This document shows positions 8,861-16,807 of a DNA stretch of 41,313 nucleotides, piece after piece. This stretch comes from Acidimicrobiia bacterium (GTDB taxonomy: Bacteria; Actinomycetota; Acidimicrobiia; Acidimicrobiales; SKKL01). Numbering within the stretch: position 1 is the first letter of the stretch; the number at the start of each line of letters is the position of its first letter. The stretch is from the NCBI GenBank assembly GCA_016649895.1, contig JAENWR010000023.1, positions 1 through 41,313 of the forward strand, written 5' to 3'. Position numbers and translations under genes: made by a program. Under the pieces are notes generated by a model. The model was given only the letters and a program-made list of their open reading frames with translations. It was not told the origin of the DNA and made no database searches.

Positions 8861-9867
8861 CCCATCCTGACGTTCCGGCCGACGGTGGCGCAGAAGACGA
8901 GACCACCGGCGTCGTCGTGTCGGTGGTCGTGCCGTCGTACAACTACGCCGGTTACATCGAGCGGGCGATACGGAGCGCCCAGGAACAGACCTTCGCCGAC
9001 ATCGAGATCCTGGTCCTCGACAATGCGTCCACCGACGACTCGGTCGACCGGGTGAGGGCACTCGCCGCCGACGATCCGAGGGTGATCATCGTCGACCGCG
9101 AAGAGAACATCGGGGCGGTCCCGAACCTCATCGACGGACACCGGCGCACGCGAGGTCGCTACAGCGTCGACCTCGACGCCGACGACTGGATCGTGAACCC
9201 GAGGGCCATCGAGCGCCAGGTCGAGGTGCTGGATTCCCACCCCGATGCCGCCTTCGTCTTCAACCGCGTCGCTCACTACGCCACCGACGGCACCGCTATG
9301 TTCGAGAGCGGTGCGTTCGACAGTGACTGCGTCGTCCCGGGCGAGGTCGCGCTCGAGCGCGTCACACAGCTGGTGGTGCAGCACTCCGGCACCATGTTCC
9401 GACGCGACGCCTATGTGCGTGCCGGTGGCTACGACGCCCGCTTCACCGTCCAGAACGACCTCAAGCTATACGTCGACCTCTGCGCTCAGGGCTCGGTGGC
9501 CTACATCGACGAGGTCCTCTACGCCTGGCACCAACACGACGCCAACCACAGCCGCACCGAGCTGTTCCCGATCATGCTGCGCGAACTTGTCGATGTGATC
9601 GACGCCGCGTACACCGGCCCCTTGGCCGGCCGCCTCGACGACCCGAGCCGAATGCGTCGCGACGCGCTGTCCCATGGGCTCCTCTCCGGGCCGATGAACG
9701 CCGTGTTCGCCGGCCACACCCGGCGCGCGTGGACCGAGATCGCCGCCGCGCTGCGCATCCGACCCTCCACCGCCCTCAGCCGCCACCTCCCGATCATCGC
9801 GGCGCGCACGTTGCTCGGTCAACGAGGCTTCACCAAGCTGGAGGGGAGGCTGGGACGAAGTGGCTGA
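8857..9867 (+). CDS. GT2 family glycosyltransferase
   Basis: An inverting GT-A glycosyltransferase of 336 residues. The N-terminus has VSVVVPSYNYAGYIERAI and VLDNASTDDSV. The metal-binding DxD is seen as DLDADDW, followed by SGTMFRRDAYVRAGGYD and the acceptor-side acidic patch. No membrane helices are evident. Start ATG 8857 has GGAGGT 6 nt upstream and overlaps the previous stop (ATGA). It is the last gene of the plus-strand operon that begins at 2931 or 5254 and converges on the flippase gene. It resembles the minus-strand GT2 at 24342 in layout and in the VxHSGTxxRR segment. Confidence 0.9.
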   Translation: MTHPDVPADGGAEDETTGVVVSVVVPSYNYAGYIERAIRSAQEQTFADIEILVLDNASTDDSVDRVRALAADDPRVIIVDREENIGAVPNLIDGHRRTRGRYSVDLDADDWIVNPRAIERQVEVLDSHPDAAFVFNRVAHYATDGTAMFESGAFDSDCVVPGEVALERVTQLVVQHSGTMFRRDAYVRAGGYDARFTVQNDLKLYVDLCAQGSVAYIDEVLYAWHQHDANHSRTELFPIMLRELVDVIDAAYTGPLAGRLDDPSRMRRDALSHGLLSGPMNAVFAGHTRRAWTEIAAALRIRPSTALSRHLPIIAARTLLGQRGFTKLEGRLGRSG

Positions 9868-9900
9868 CCGACGCCACGGCCCGCTGGCGCCACGTCCAGA

Positions 9901-11433
9901 TCACCTTGATGGCCGGTCGCGATCCCGAACCCGCCGGATCGTCGTGGCGACGGCGCCTCGCTCTTCCTCTGTGAGCGTGGACGACACGACGGTGACCCCG
10001 ACGTACACCAGCGCCCCAATCGCGACCGGCACGACGAGCACCACGTCCCGAAGGGGCCAGATGGCAGCGACCATGCAGCCGCCAGCGAACAGGCACTTGG
10101 CCACGCGCTCCACCATGGCCCGGTTCACCACGTGTGGAGCGAAGCGTCGCACTCCGACCACGAGGATGGCGGTCTCGGTCACGATGTAGGCCAGCGCGCC
10201 GCCGATGGCCCCGTTGTCGAAGGCACGGTCGGTCCACGGGACCAGGGCAAGGTCGAGCGGGACCGTGGCGAGCACACCGACGAAGACCAGCGAGAAGTAG
10301 TAGCGCTCGTGCCCCGTCGCCACGGCGTAGTTCCCGATGAGGATGGTCTGGAACATGATCATCAGCACCACAGCCATCACGGCGAGCACCGGCCCGCTCT
10401 GGCGGAACTCCTCACCGAAGAGCAACAACGCCAGAGGGGTGCTGAGGGTCGCAAGGCCGAACCCGATCGGGATCGAGAGGACGACGAGGCTGCGGAAGCC
10501 TCGCTCGACCATGGCGCGGCCCAACGACGCATCGTCGTCATGGAGTCGCGCGAACGTGGGGAACAGCGCCGACATCACGATCGTGGGAACGAACAGCGAC
10601 GTCGCCATGAGTCGATCGGCGGCGGCGTACCAGCCGATCTGCTCGTCGGCGACGAGGAGCGACATCACGACGGTGTCGGTCTCGTGGTACGCCACCAGGG
10701 CAAAGGCGCCGAAGAGGAACGGGAGCCCCCGCCTGGCGACCGTGGCTGCCTCGCCGCGGCTGGTGCGGGACCGGATCGGGACCCACCGGCGCAGGAGCCG
10801 GTAGAGCAGCGCTGTCTGGAAGATCGCGATCACCAAGCCGATAGAGGCGACGACCTCGACCCCCGCGCCCAGCACCAGCGCGACGAGGATGACGAGGGTC
10901 GACGTGACCTTCTCGAAGATGCTGGCGATCGATGGCGATGCGAAGTCCTCGAAGCCCTGCAGCGCGGCGATCGCGATATCGCCCACGGTCCGCACCAATG
11001 TCGCCAGGCCCATGATGGCGAACAGGACCGCCAACGTCGACCCGTAGCCGGCGACCACCACGAGCCCGGCGACGCCGCATGCCACCACGAAGAACGACAG
11101 GAGGCGCACCAGCACAGCGGGCGCGACGATGTCGGCTCCCTCGTGCTGGCGGCGCGCCACCTCGAGCGTGACGAGCGTCTGGGTGCCCAGCGCGATGAAC
11201 GTGGCGGCGATGAGCCACACCGAGTTCGCCAGGCGATATTGGCCGATCGCCGCCGATCCCAGGAACCTGGGCAGCGCGACCAGCAACACCAAGGAGACCA
11301 CCCAGGTGAGCACCTGGGTCCCGAGCAACACGCCGACGTTGCGCGCGACCGAGCGCCTCGGCACCCCACCATCGGGGTGGTCCCCCTCCCGGACGCCATC
11401 GCCGTCGCCGTCAGCGATCACGATGTGGTCCAC
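9901..11433 (-). CDS. Oligosaccharide flippase (Wzx-type, MOP superfamily)
   Basis: A polytopic membrane protein of 510 residues with about 12–14 hydrophobic helices, beginning at SVARNVGVLLGTQVLTWVVSLVLLVAL. The family moves undecaprenyl-diphosphate-linked repeat units across the cytoplasmic membrane. Segments such as GQYRLANSVWLIAATFIALG, ALVAYHETDTVVMSLL and EQIGWYAAADRLM are typical of polysaccharide-export MATE-like proteins. The start GTG 11433 is 30 nt after the stop of the acyltransferase-like gene on the same strand. A long Arg/Asp-rich N-terminal leader (about 25 residues before the first helix) means a later start cannot be excluded. It pairs functionally with the polymerase at 20678. 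Confidence 0.88.
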   Translation of the reverse strand: MDHIVIADGDGDGVREGDHPDGGVPRRSVARNVGVLLGTQVLTWVVSLVLLVALPRFLGSAAIGQYRLANSVWLIAATFIALGTQTLVTLEVARRQHEGADIVAPAVLVRLLSFFVVACGVAGLVVVAGYGSTLAVLFAIMGLATLVRTVGDIAIAALQGFEDFASPSIASIFEKVTSTLVILVALVLGAGVEVVASIGLVIAIFQTALLYRLLRRWVPIRSRTSRGEAATVARRGLPFLFGAFALVAYHETDTVVMSLLVADEQIGWYAAADRLMATSLFVPTIVMSALFPTFARLHDDDASLGRAMVERGFRSLVVLSIPIGFGLATLSTPLALLLFGEEFRQSGPVLAVMAVVLMIMFQTILIGNYAVATGHERYYFSLVFVGVLATVPLDLALVPWTDRAFDNGAIGGALAYIVTETAILVVGVRRFAPHVVNRAMVERVAKCLFAGGCMVAAIWPLRDVVLVVPVAIGALVYVGVTVVSSTLTEEERGAVATTIRRVRDRDRPSR

Positions 11434-11463
11434 GGACCGTGGGCGACATGGCGCCCGCTGCCA

Positions 11464-12465
11464 TCACGACAGCGTGGACAGCCATCGCTCGTTCGTGGGA
11501 TCCCACTGACGCCCCTCACCGACGTCGATCACGTACTGGGCCGGGCGGTGCCCGACGGCGAGCTCGAGCCGGTCGAGGATCTGATCGGTGAGCGTCGCCT
11601 CCCCCGCTCGGTCACGGCGGCCAGGCGGCGGCAGTGGATCGGACCACTCGACGACACACGCCCCGTCGGCATCGAGGTAGGGGATCGCCACCACGACCGG
11701 GACCTGGGCCATCCGGGCGAACTGGGCGGTTCCGTTCGCGAACGGCCGCTGCGCCCAGCCGGCGAACGGTCGAGCCAGGGCCATCGGCATCCAGTTGGCG
11801 ACGGTCGCGTCGGCCGAGATCATCGCAGCCCACCCAGGCTCCGATAGGCGCTGGACCACCTCTCGTGCACCGGTGAGCGTCCCGATCGGCACGACGCGGA
11901 TCTCCGGACGAGCCAGGCCCATCACCGCGAGCATCTGGCCAAAGTGCTCGATCGTGCGCGCCTCAGCGGTGGAGGACGGGCGCTCCGGAAGCTGTGCCAC
12001 CACGGCGATGGGCCGTCGGGGGACGACACCCTCGGTGTACAGGCCCAGCATCGGCTGGCGGGCGAAGTGCCCGGTGGCCACGATGAGGGACTGGTCGCCC
12101 TCGAGCAACGAGCGAGTGGCCTCGCTCATCTCGGACCGCACGTCGGCAGCGGTGGGTAGGTCGTCCCGCCCGGTCACGACGCGGCGTAGGTAGAGGTAGT
12201 CCCGGTACGGGCCGGTGAGCCATCGACGGGCGAGCTCGCCGGCGCCGCGTGGACCGTCGGGGAAGGCAGCCTGCATGGCCCCGCGCCGACGGCGTCCCGG
12301 TGGTGACAGGTAGAGGACCCACCCCACCAGGTCGGCGAGGCGGAACCCCCACGACAGGGGCAGCCACCGCGCCGCGGGCTTCAGCGCCGCGAAGGTGGCC
12401 AGCGGCACCGCATCGCGCAACCACGCTCGAAGACGGTCGGACGATGCTCGTCGTCGTACCACCAT
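11464..12465 (-). CDS. LpxL/PatA-like membrane acyltransferase with an altered active-site motif
   Basis: This resembles the lysophospholipid acyltransferase superfamily branch that includes LpxL/HtrB and mycobacterial PIM acyltransferase PatA. The general order is an N-terminal amphipathic/hydrophobic segment, then LIVATGHFARQPMLG, IAVVAQLPERPS, VVPIGTLTGAREVVQRL, MISADATVANWMPMALARPFAGWAQRPFANGTAQFARMAQVPVVVAIPY. The family motif is H-x4-D/E; here H133 is kept but the acidic position is Pro (H-F-A-R-Q-P). The frame opens at 12522, but ATG 12465 has GGAGGT 8 nt upstream and is clearly the better start (333 aa). It could acylate a glycolipid, or it may be a non-catalytic or differently acting member. 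The flippase gene follows. Confidence 0.75.
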   Translation of the reverse strand: MVVRRRASSDRLRAWLRDAVPLATFAALKPAARWLPLSWGFRLADLVGWVLYLSPPGRRRRGAMQAAFPDGPRGAGELARRWLTGPYRDYLYLRRVVTGRDDLPTAADVRSEMSEATRSLLEGDQSLIVATGHFARQPMLGLYTEGVVPRRPIAVVAQLPERPSSTAEARTIEHFGQMLAVMGLARPEIRVVPIGTLTGAREVVQRLSEPGWAAMISADATVANWMPMALARPFAGWAQRPFANGTAQFARMAQVPVVVAIPYLDADGACVVEWSDPLPPPGRRDRAGEATLTDQILDRLELAVGHRPAQYVIDVGEGRQWDPTNERWLSTLS

Positions 12466-12515
12466 GGCGCCCGACCTCCCTCGCCTGCCTGCAGAGCGTG
12501 ATCGCTCCCGGCAGG

Positions 12516-12530
12516 CCGTCATCTTGACGG
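12516..12530. repeat. Inverted repeat upstream of the acyltransferase-like gene
   Basis: CCGTCA and TGACGG flank a 3-nt centre, giving a perfect 15-nt dyad about 50 nt upstream of ATG 12465. It may be an operator or an RNA hairpin in the leader. It lies in the 143-nt gap between this gene and the cytidylyltransferase gene, where no other gene is visible. Confidence 0.4.
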
Positions 12531-12608
12531 ATCATCGTCGGCCGTGCCACCGATGTCGAGAGCGTTCGGTCGGTGGGCGCGAAGCTCCCCCGACCCCGGG
12601 GGCGCCGC

Positions 12609-13385
12609 TCAGTCGCGCCAGACGCGCCAGGGCGGCGCACCCTCGGCCATGATGCCGTCGAGGACCACCTTGTCCTTGAACGTGTCCATGTTCTGCCAGA
12701 AGCCGTCGTGGGGGTGGGCGATAAGCTCCTGGCGCTCGATCAGCCGCTGGAACGGCTCCAGCACCAGCTCCTCGCCTGGTCCCATGACGTCGAAGATCTC
12801 GCGCCGAAAGGCGAAGAACCCGGCGTTGACCCGCACGGGCGAACGACCGATGAGCTCGAGGGATGTGACGTGCCCGTCGGGTTCGGCGTGGACGATGTGG
12901 AACGTGTGCGGTGCCGGCACGCTCAGGAACGAGGCCACCTTCCCGCTGGCGGTGAAGCGATCGAGGTACGCGCCGAGGTCGAGGTCGGACAGGCCATCGG
13001 CGTAGTTGGCGAGGAACACCTCGTCGTCGCCGAGGTGCTCGCGCACCCGACCGAGCCGCTCGCCGATGTTCGAGGTGAGGCCCGTGTCGACGAAGGTGAT
13101 CCGCCAGTCGTTGATGTCGGTGCGCAGCAGGTCGATGGTGCGCCCTCCGTCGGAGAACACGAAGTCGTTGGCGTAGGTCTCGTCGTAGTGGAGGAAGAAC
13201 TCCTTGATCTTGGCGGCCCCGTGCCCGAGGCACAGCACGAAGTCGGTGTGGCCGAAGTGGGCGTAGTACTTCATCAGGTGCCACAGGATGGGGCGGTTCC
13301 CCACCTCGACGAGGGGCTTCGGGATCTGATCGGAGTAGTCACGCAGACGCATGCCCATCCCACCGCAGAACAGGACGACCTTCAC
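12609..13385 (-). CDS. rfbF: Glucose-1-phosphate cytidylyltransferase (RfbF-like)
   Basis: Makes CDP-glucose from CTP and glucose-1-phosphate, the entry step to CDP-sugars. The 258-residue length is normal. The nucleotidyltransferase signature is VVLFCGGMGMRLRDYSDQIPKPLVEVGNRPILWHLM, seen here as GGMGMRL plus IPKPLVEVG. It is followed by FVLCLGHGAAKIKEFF, DTGLTSNIGERL, LANYADGLSDLDL (the metal-binding Asp), NAGFFAFRREIFD and GFWQNMDTFKD near the C-terminus. Start GTG 13385 overlaps the stop of the DUF4910 gene by GTGA and has GGAGGA about 8 nt upstream. A frame through this gene continues far upstream, but that part is in the shadow of the DUF4910 gene. A dedicated CDP-glucose 4,6-dehydratase is not obvious nearby. 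Confidence 0.92.
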   Translation of the reverse strand: MKVVLFCGGMGMRLRDYSDQIPKPLVEVGNRPILWHLMKYYAHFGHTDFVLCLGHGAAKIKEFFLHYDETYANDFVFSDGGRTIDLLRTDINDWRITFVDTGLTSNIGERLGRVREHLGDDEVFLANYADGLSDLDLGAYLDRFTASGKVASFLSVPAPHTFHIVHAEPDGHVTSLELIGRSPVRVNAGFFAFRREIFDVMGPGEELVLEPFQRLIERQELIAHPHDGFWQNMDTFKDKVVLDGIMAEGAPPWRVWRD

Positions 13386-14731
13386 GGGTGTTCCTCCTCG
13401 ATGGCAGCGCCGATGGTGTTCGGGCTCGGTTCGACCTGGCGGACGAGCGCATTCTGTTCCAGAAGCTCGGCGGTTGCTTCGATCGAGTCGAAGGAGAGCC
13501 CGGAGCGATCGGCGATGTCGAGCAAGGAGTGGTCTCCGTCGGACAGGTGCAGCACCCAGAGCATCGCCATCTGGGCGTCGGCGATGTCGGTGCCGCCGAC
13601 CGCTCGGTACAGCCCCCGCCGGCCCAGCTGCGGCTCTCCGAACGGAACCAGGTTGAGCATGGTCCGCTCGCGGTCGGCGATGTCGAGCACCCGCTGGAGC
13701 ACGGCGACCGACTCGGCGATCCGTTCGGCCGACACGAAGCCGAGGTCGTCGGCCGAGGTGTGGTACTCGTCGAAGGCTCCGTGACGCCCCCGCATGAGCG
13801 ACCCCACGGGGAGCCGGAACCCTGGCGAGTTGTACTGACGCTCGTCGTAGCCGTAGGGGAAGTAGTCGATGAGCTGGTAGGGGTAGCCCGACTCGGCCAG
13901 AGCGACAGCGGCGCACCGATCGATGGCGTCGTCGCCCGAGTGGGTGCGCTTGTAGGTGAACCGATGGTCGTCGCCGAGGCAGGTGAGGGTCAGGCCCGCA
14001 TCGATCCGCGGCAGGCGCTCGCGGTTCCGTTCGAGCCAGGTGATGGAACCGATCGTGCCCGGAGCGAACAGGAACCGGAAGGTGTGACGCGGTGGCGCGC
14101 CGGCGAGGAGGGCGGCGGCGAGCGAGACGGCGACCGCCACTCCGCTGAGGTTGTCGTCGCAGAGCGATGGATGGCAGATGTGGGCCGAGACGAGGATCTC
14201 CCGGTCGGACCGCCCAGGAACGACGACCTCGCCGTAGGTGAGCGACCCGGGTGCCAGCGTCGAGTCGATGCGGACCTCGAAGATGCCGTCGACCAGCGCG
14301 TCGAGCTGGTTCTGCGACAGGCAGAAACCCCACGACTCGTCGTAGTACGAGGTGCGGTACGGCACCCAGTCGGGATGATCGGGCAGCGTGTGCAGGTGGG
14401 GCCGAAGTTGGTCGAGCGTCATCCGAGCGTGCACCGGAACGCTGTAGCTCACGATGTGCAGGTTGCTGGCGTTGAAGTCGACCACCCGCCTGCCGCTGGC
14501 GTCGGCGATGTAGGCGTCTCGGATGTTCCACTCGGGCGGCACGACCCAGTCGAGCACCGGGGTGCCCGACGCGACCTCGCTCACCACGACCGGCAGGTGC
14601 TCGCCGATGATGCTAAGGGTGGCCCGCACGCCCTCGCCGGTGATGCTCCGACAGATCGGGTAGAGCCGCTCGATCAACGCCGTGGCATCCACCACGGAGG
14701 TGGCGCCGGTCGCCGCCGGCGGATCGTTCAC
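13382..14731 (-). CDS. DUF4910 protein, M28-like aminopeptidase fold
   Basis: A 449-residue protein of the DUF4910/DUF2172 type that resembles zinc aminopeptidases of family M28 and is often found in surface-sugar loci. Likely metal ligands and active-site residues are in SAHICHPSLCDDNLSG (His, Asp), DYFPYGYDERQYNSPGF (Asp/Glu) and EYHTSADDL (His). The N-terminal LIERLYPICRSITGEG is diagnostic, and the C-terminal 70 residues look like a winged-helix (LLDIADRSGLSFDSIEATAELLEQ). Start GTG 14731 overlaps the RmlC-like gene by GTGA. The role in sugar metabolism is not established; it may be an amidase or amino-acyl sugar hydrolase (inference). Confidence 0.85.
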   Translation of the reverse strand: MNDPPAATGATSVVDATALIERLYPICRSITGEGVRATLSIIGEHLPVVVSEVASGTPVLDWVVPPEWNIRDAYIADASGRRVVDFNASNLHIVSYSVPVHARMTLDQLRPHLHTLPDHPDWVPYRTSYYDESWGFCLSQNQLDALVDGIFEVRIDSTLAPGSLTYGEVVVPGRSDREILVSAHICHPSLCDDNLSGVAVAVSLAAALLAGAPPRHTFRFLFAPGTIGSITWLERNRERLPRIDAGLTLTCLGDDHRFTYKRTHSGDDAIDRCAAVALAESGYPYQLIDYFPYGYDERQYNSPGFRLPVGSLMRGRHGAFDEYHTSADDLGFVSAERIAESVAVLQRVLDIADRERTMLNLVPFGEPQLGRRGLYRAVGGTDIADAQMAMLWVLHLSDGDHSLLDIADRSGLSFDSIEATAELLEQNALVRQVEPSPNTIGAAIEEEHP

Positions 14732-15273
14732 AGCTCGATCCCCGCCACGTCGAGGTCCGGGTAGCTCGCATCGGCCTCCGAGATCACCACCGGCGGCGAC
14801 GGCCAGTCGATCCCGACCGAGGGGTCGTCCCAACGGAAGCCCCGTGCCGCCTCGGGCCGATATGTGGCACCCATGTGGTAGTAGACGTCGGAGTCGTCCG
14901 CGAGGGTGATGAAGCCGTGAGCGAACCCCTCGGGGACGAAGAGCGCGCGACGGTTGTCGGCGCTGAGCTCCACCGCCACCCAACGCAGCCGCGTGGGCGA
15001 GTCAGGTCGGATGTCGACCACGACGTCGAGCACCGCGCCACGGACGCAGCGCACCAGCTTCGACTCGCCGTGCGAACCGGCGCTGTAGTGCATCCCACGC
15101 AGGGTGCCGCGCAGGTGGTTGATCGAGAGGTTGCACTGCGGGAAGGCCACGGGGAGCCCAGCGTCGGCGAACTCGGCCTCGCAGAACGTGCGGGCGAACG
15201 CCCCCCGCTCGTCGACGTGGGGCTCGAGCTCCACGATGGTGACCCCGTCGAGAGAGGTCGACTCGAAGCGCAC
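14728..15273 (-). CDS. RmlC-like NDP-4-keto-sugar 3,5-epimerase
   Basis: A cupin-fold epimerase of 181 residues, the usual size for dTDP-4-dehydrorhamnose 3,5-epimerase and its relatives that act on CDP-4-keto sugars. Landmarks are DERGAFARTFC, FPQCNLSINHLRGTLRGMHY (with the catalytic His), LVRCVRGAVLDVVVDIR, LFVPEGFAHGF and the Tyr-containing VYYHMGATYRPE. Because no other rml genes are in the window and it is translationally linked to a cassette that starts with a cytidylyltransferase, a CDP-sugar substrate is more likely than dTDP (inference). Start GTG 15273, 9 nt after the aminotransferase stop. Confidence 0.87.
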   Translation of the reverse strand: MRFESTSLDGVTIVELEPHVDERGAFARTFCEAEFADAGLPVAFPQCNLSINHLRGTLRGMHYSAGSHGESKLVRCVRGAVLDVVVDIRPDSPTRLRWVAVELSADNRRALFVPEGFAHGFITLADDSDVYYHMGATYRPEAARGFRWDDPSVGIDWPSPPVVISEADASYPDLDVAGIEL

Positions 15274-15282
15274 GCCGCGACC

Positions 15283-16656
15283 CTAGCGATCGCCCGCCCG
15301 TCGCTCGGGTTCGATGGAGCCACCGAGCGCGGCATGCACGCCGATCGGCCGGTGATCCATCACGACCCGCGACGGGCGACCGCGCAGGAACTGGTCGATG
15401 CCCCCGTCGAGCGCACGGGCGTAGACAGCGAGCGCTCCGTCGAACGCATCGAGGGTGCGATCGATGTCGGCATCGCCGTGCGAGTAGCTGACCACCAACG
15501 AGGGGGCCAGCACCCCGCGATCGACCAGCTCCTGGAGCAGCAGGGTCCGGAACGCCTGCGACGGGTTGCCCTCGCGGTCGGCGGCGGTGAACACGAGGTT
15601 GCAGGGAAACCCGAGCGGCGACACGTGGTCGCCCACACCGTGTCGGGCCGCCACCTTCCGGAGGCCGTCGGCAAGCCGCGCACCCTGTCGGTGGAGGTGC
15701 TCGACGACCGGCTCGCGCTGGTAGATCTCCATCGTGGCGATGGCCGCCGCGAGCGCGCACACCTCGGCGCCGTGCGTCGTCGAGAGCAGGAAGACGTCGT
15801 CGCCGTCGCGCTCCCGGCTACCCAGCCGCATCAGGTCGCGGGAGCCGCACAGGGCTGAGACCGAGAACCCGTTGGCCAGGGCCTTGCCCCACGTGGAGAG
15901 ATCGGGCCGGACCTCGTAGAGGCCCTGGGCGCCGGCGATGTCGTAGCGGAACCCCGCGATCATCTCGTCGAACACGAGGACGGTGCCGTGACGGGTGCAC
16001 AGCTCTCGCAACCCTTCGAGGAAGCCCTGCTCCGGCGCCTCGGCCCTCACGCCTTCGAGCATCACCACGGCGATGCGGTCGGGGAAGCGGTCGAACATGT
16101 CGCGCACCGACGGCAGGTCGTTGTAGTTGAAACCGATGGTGAGCTCGCTGGCCGCCGGCGGGATGCCGCCGTCCATCGTCGTCGTTCCGATGAACCAGTC
16201 GTCATACGAGAAGAACGGGTGGTCGACGCAGATGCCGACGAGGTCGCGCCCGGTGTGTGCACGTGCGAGCTTCACCGCCGCAGTCGTGGCCGACGACCCG
16301 TCCTTGGTGAACTTCACCATGTCGGCCCCGGGGACGAGCGACAAGAGGCGTTCGGCGCACTCGAGCTCGACCACAGCTGGCCGGGTGAAGTTGGTGCCGA
16401 GCTCGAGTGATCGACGCACCGCCTCGACCACCTCCGGGTGGGCGTGGCCGAGACCGACCGAGCGGAGCCCCATCCCGTACTCGATGTACTCGTTGTCGTC
16501 GAGGTCCCACACCCGACACCCGCGTCCCGACCGCAGGACGCCGGGCGCCGTCACCGGGTACTGGTCGGGGCCTTTGGCGTAGGTGTGCGCCCCTCCGGGA
16601 ACCAGTGCAGCCAGCCGCTCTGCGGCCGCACGGGTGACGGCGAGGTGGTCGGTCAC
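15283..16656 (-). CDS. Class III aminotransferase, glutamate-1-semialdehyde aminomutase-like
   Basis: A PLP-dependent fold-type I enzyme of 457 residues. Visible features are VPGGAHTYAKG at the N-terminus, FTKDGSSATTAAVKLAR (phosphate-binding), VFDEMIAGFR with Asp230, and TWGKALANGFS with the Schiff-base Lys258. It is close in pattern to HemL, but its place inside a nucleotide-sugar cassette suggests that it transfers or moves an amino group on a sugar or on an amino-acid-derived substituent rather than serving haem synthesis. Start GTG 16656. It is divergent from the PIG-L deacetylase gene, 150 nt away, so a bidirectional regulatory region probably lies between. Confidence 0.88.
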   Translation of the reverse strand: MTDHLAVTRAAAERLAALVPGGAHTYAKGPDQYPVTAPGVLRSGRGCRVWDLDDNEYIEYGMGLRSVGLGHAHPEVVEAVRRSLELGTNFTRPAVVELECAERLLSLVPGADMVKFTKDGSSATTAAVKLARAHTGRDLVGICVDHPFFSYDDWFIGTTTMDGGIPPAASELTIGFNYNDLPSVRDMFDRFPDRIAVVMLEGVRAEAPEQGFLEGLRELCTRHGTVLVFDEMIAGFRYDIAGAQGLYEVRPDLSTWGKALANGFSVSALCGSRDLMRLGSRERDGDDVFLLSTTHGAEVCALAAAIATMEIYQREPVVEHLHRQGARLADGLRKVAARHGVGDHVSPLGFPCNLVFTAADREGNPSQAFRTLLLQELVDRGVLAPSLVVSYSHGDADIDRTLDAFDGALAVYARALDGGIDQFLRGRPSRVVMDHRPIGVHAALGGSIEPERRAGDR

Positions 16657-16732
16657 CCGATCGAGACCACAGGCCGATGCAGCTCGGTCGAATCGATGCC
16701 GGGTACCGGGGTCGCCGAGGCGGGCATGCCGC

Positions 16733-16738
16733 TACTGT
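16733..16738 (+). promoter_or_regulatory. Candidate -10 box upstream of the deacetylase gene
   Basis: TACTGT (TAnnnT) lies 6 nt upstream of GTG 16745, a spacing that would give a leaderless or nearly leaderless transcript. No convincing -35 element is seen, which is common at such promoters. Confidence 0.3.
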
Positions 16739-16744
16739 ACCGCC

Positions 16745-16807
16745 GTGGACGCACCGCGGGCATGCCTCGATGGCGAGGGCTGCGACATCGCCGAACCGCC
16801 GCGCTGA
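16745..16807 (+). CDS. Possible 20-residue upstream reading frame coupled to the deacetylase
   Basis: GTG 16745 opens a short frame (MDAPRACLDGEGCDIAEPPR) whose TGA overlaps the ATG of the next gene as TGATG. A candidate -10 box 6 nt before its start suggests leaderless translation. The peptide has two Cys and no recognisable domain. It may be a leader peptide coupling translation to the PIG-L gene, or a chance frame. The evidence is positional only. Confidence 0.25.
   Translation: MDAPRACLDGEGCDIAEPPR

Noticed and set aside
10132-11847. 571-codon plus-strand frame opposite the flippase
   Set aside because: The product is a highly charged Asp/Glu/Arg/His string. It mirrors the hydrophobic codons of the membrane protein on the other strand.
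12609-14531. 640-codon frame that could suggest an rfbF fusion protein
   Set aside because: Only the last 258 codons encode the cytidylyltransferase; the upstream part is the wrong frame of the DUF4910 gene, and GTG 13385 has a good ribosome-binding site and a GTGA overlap.
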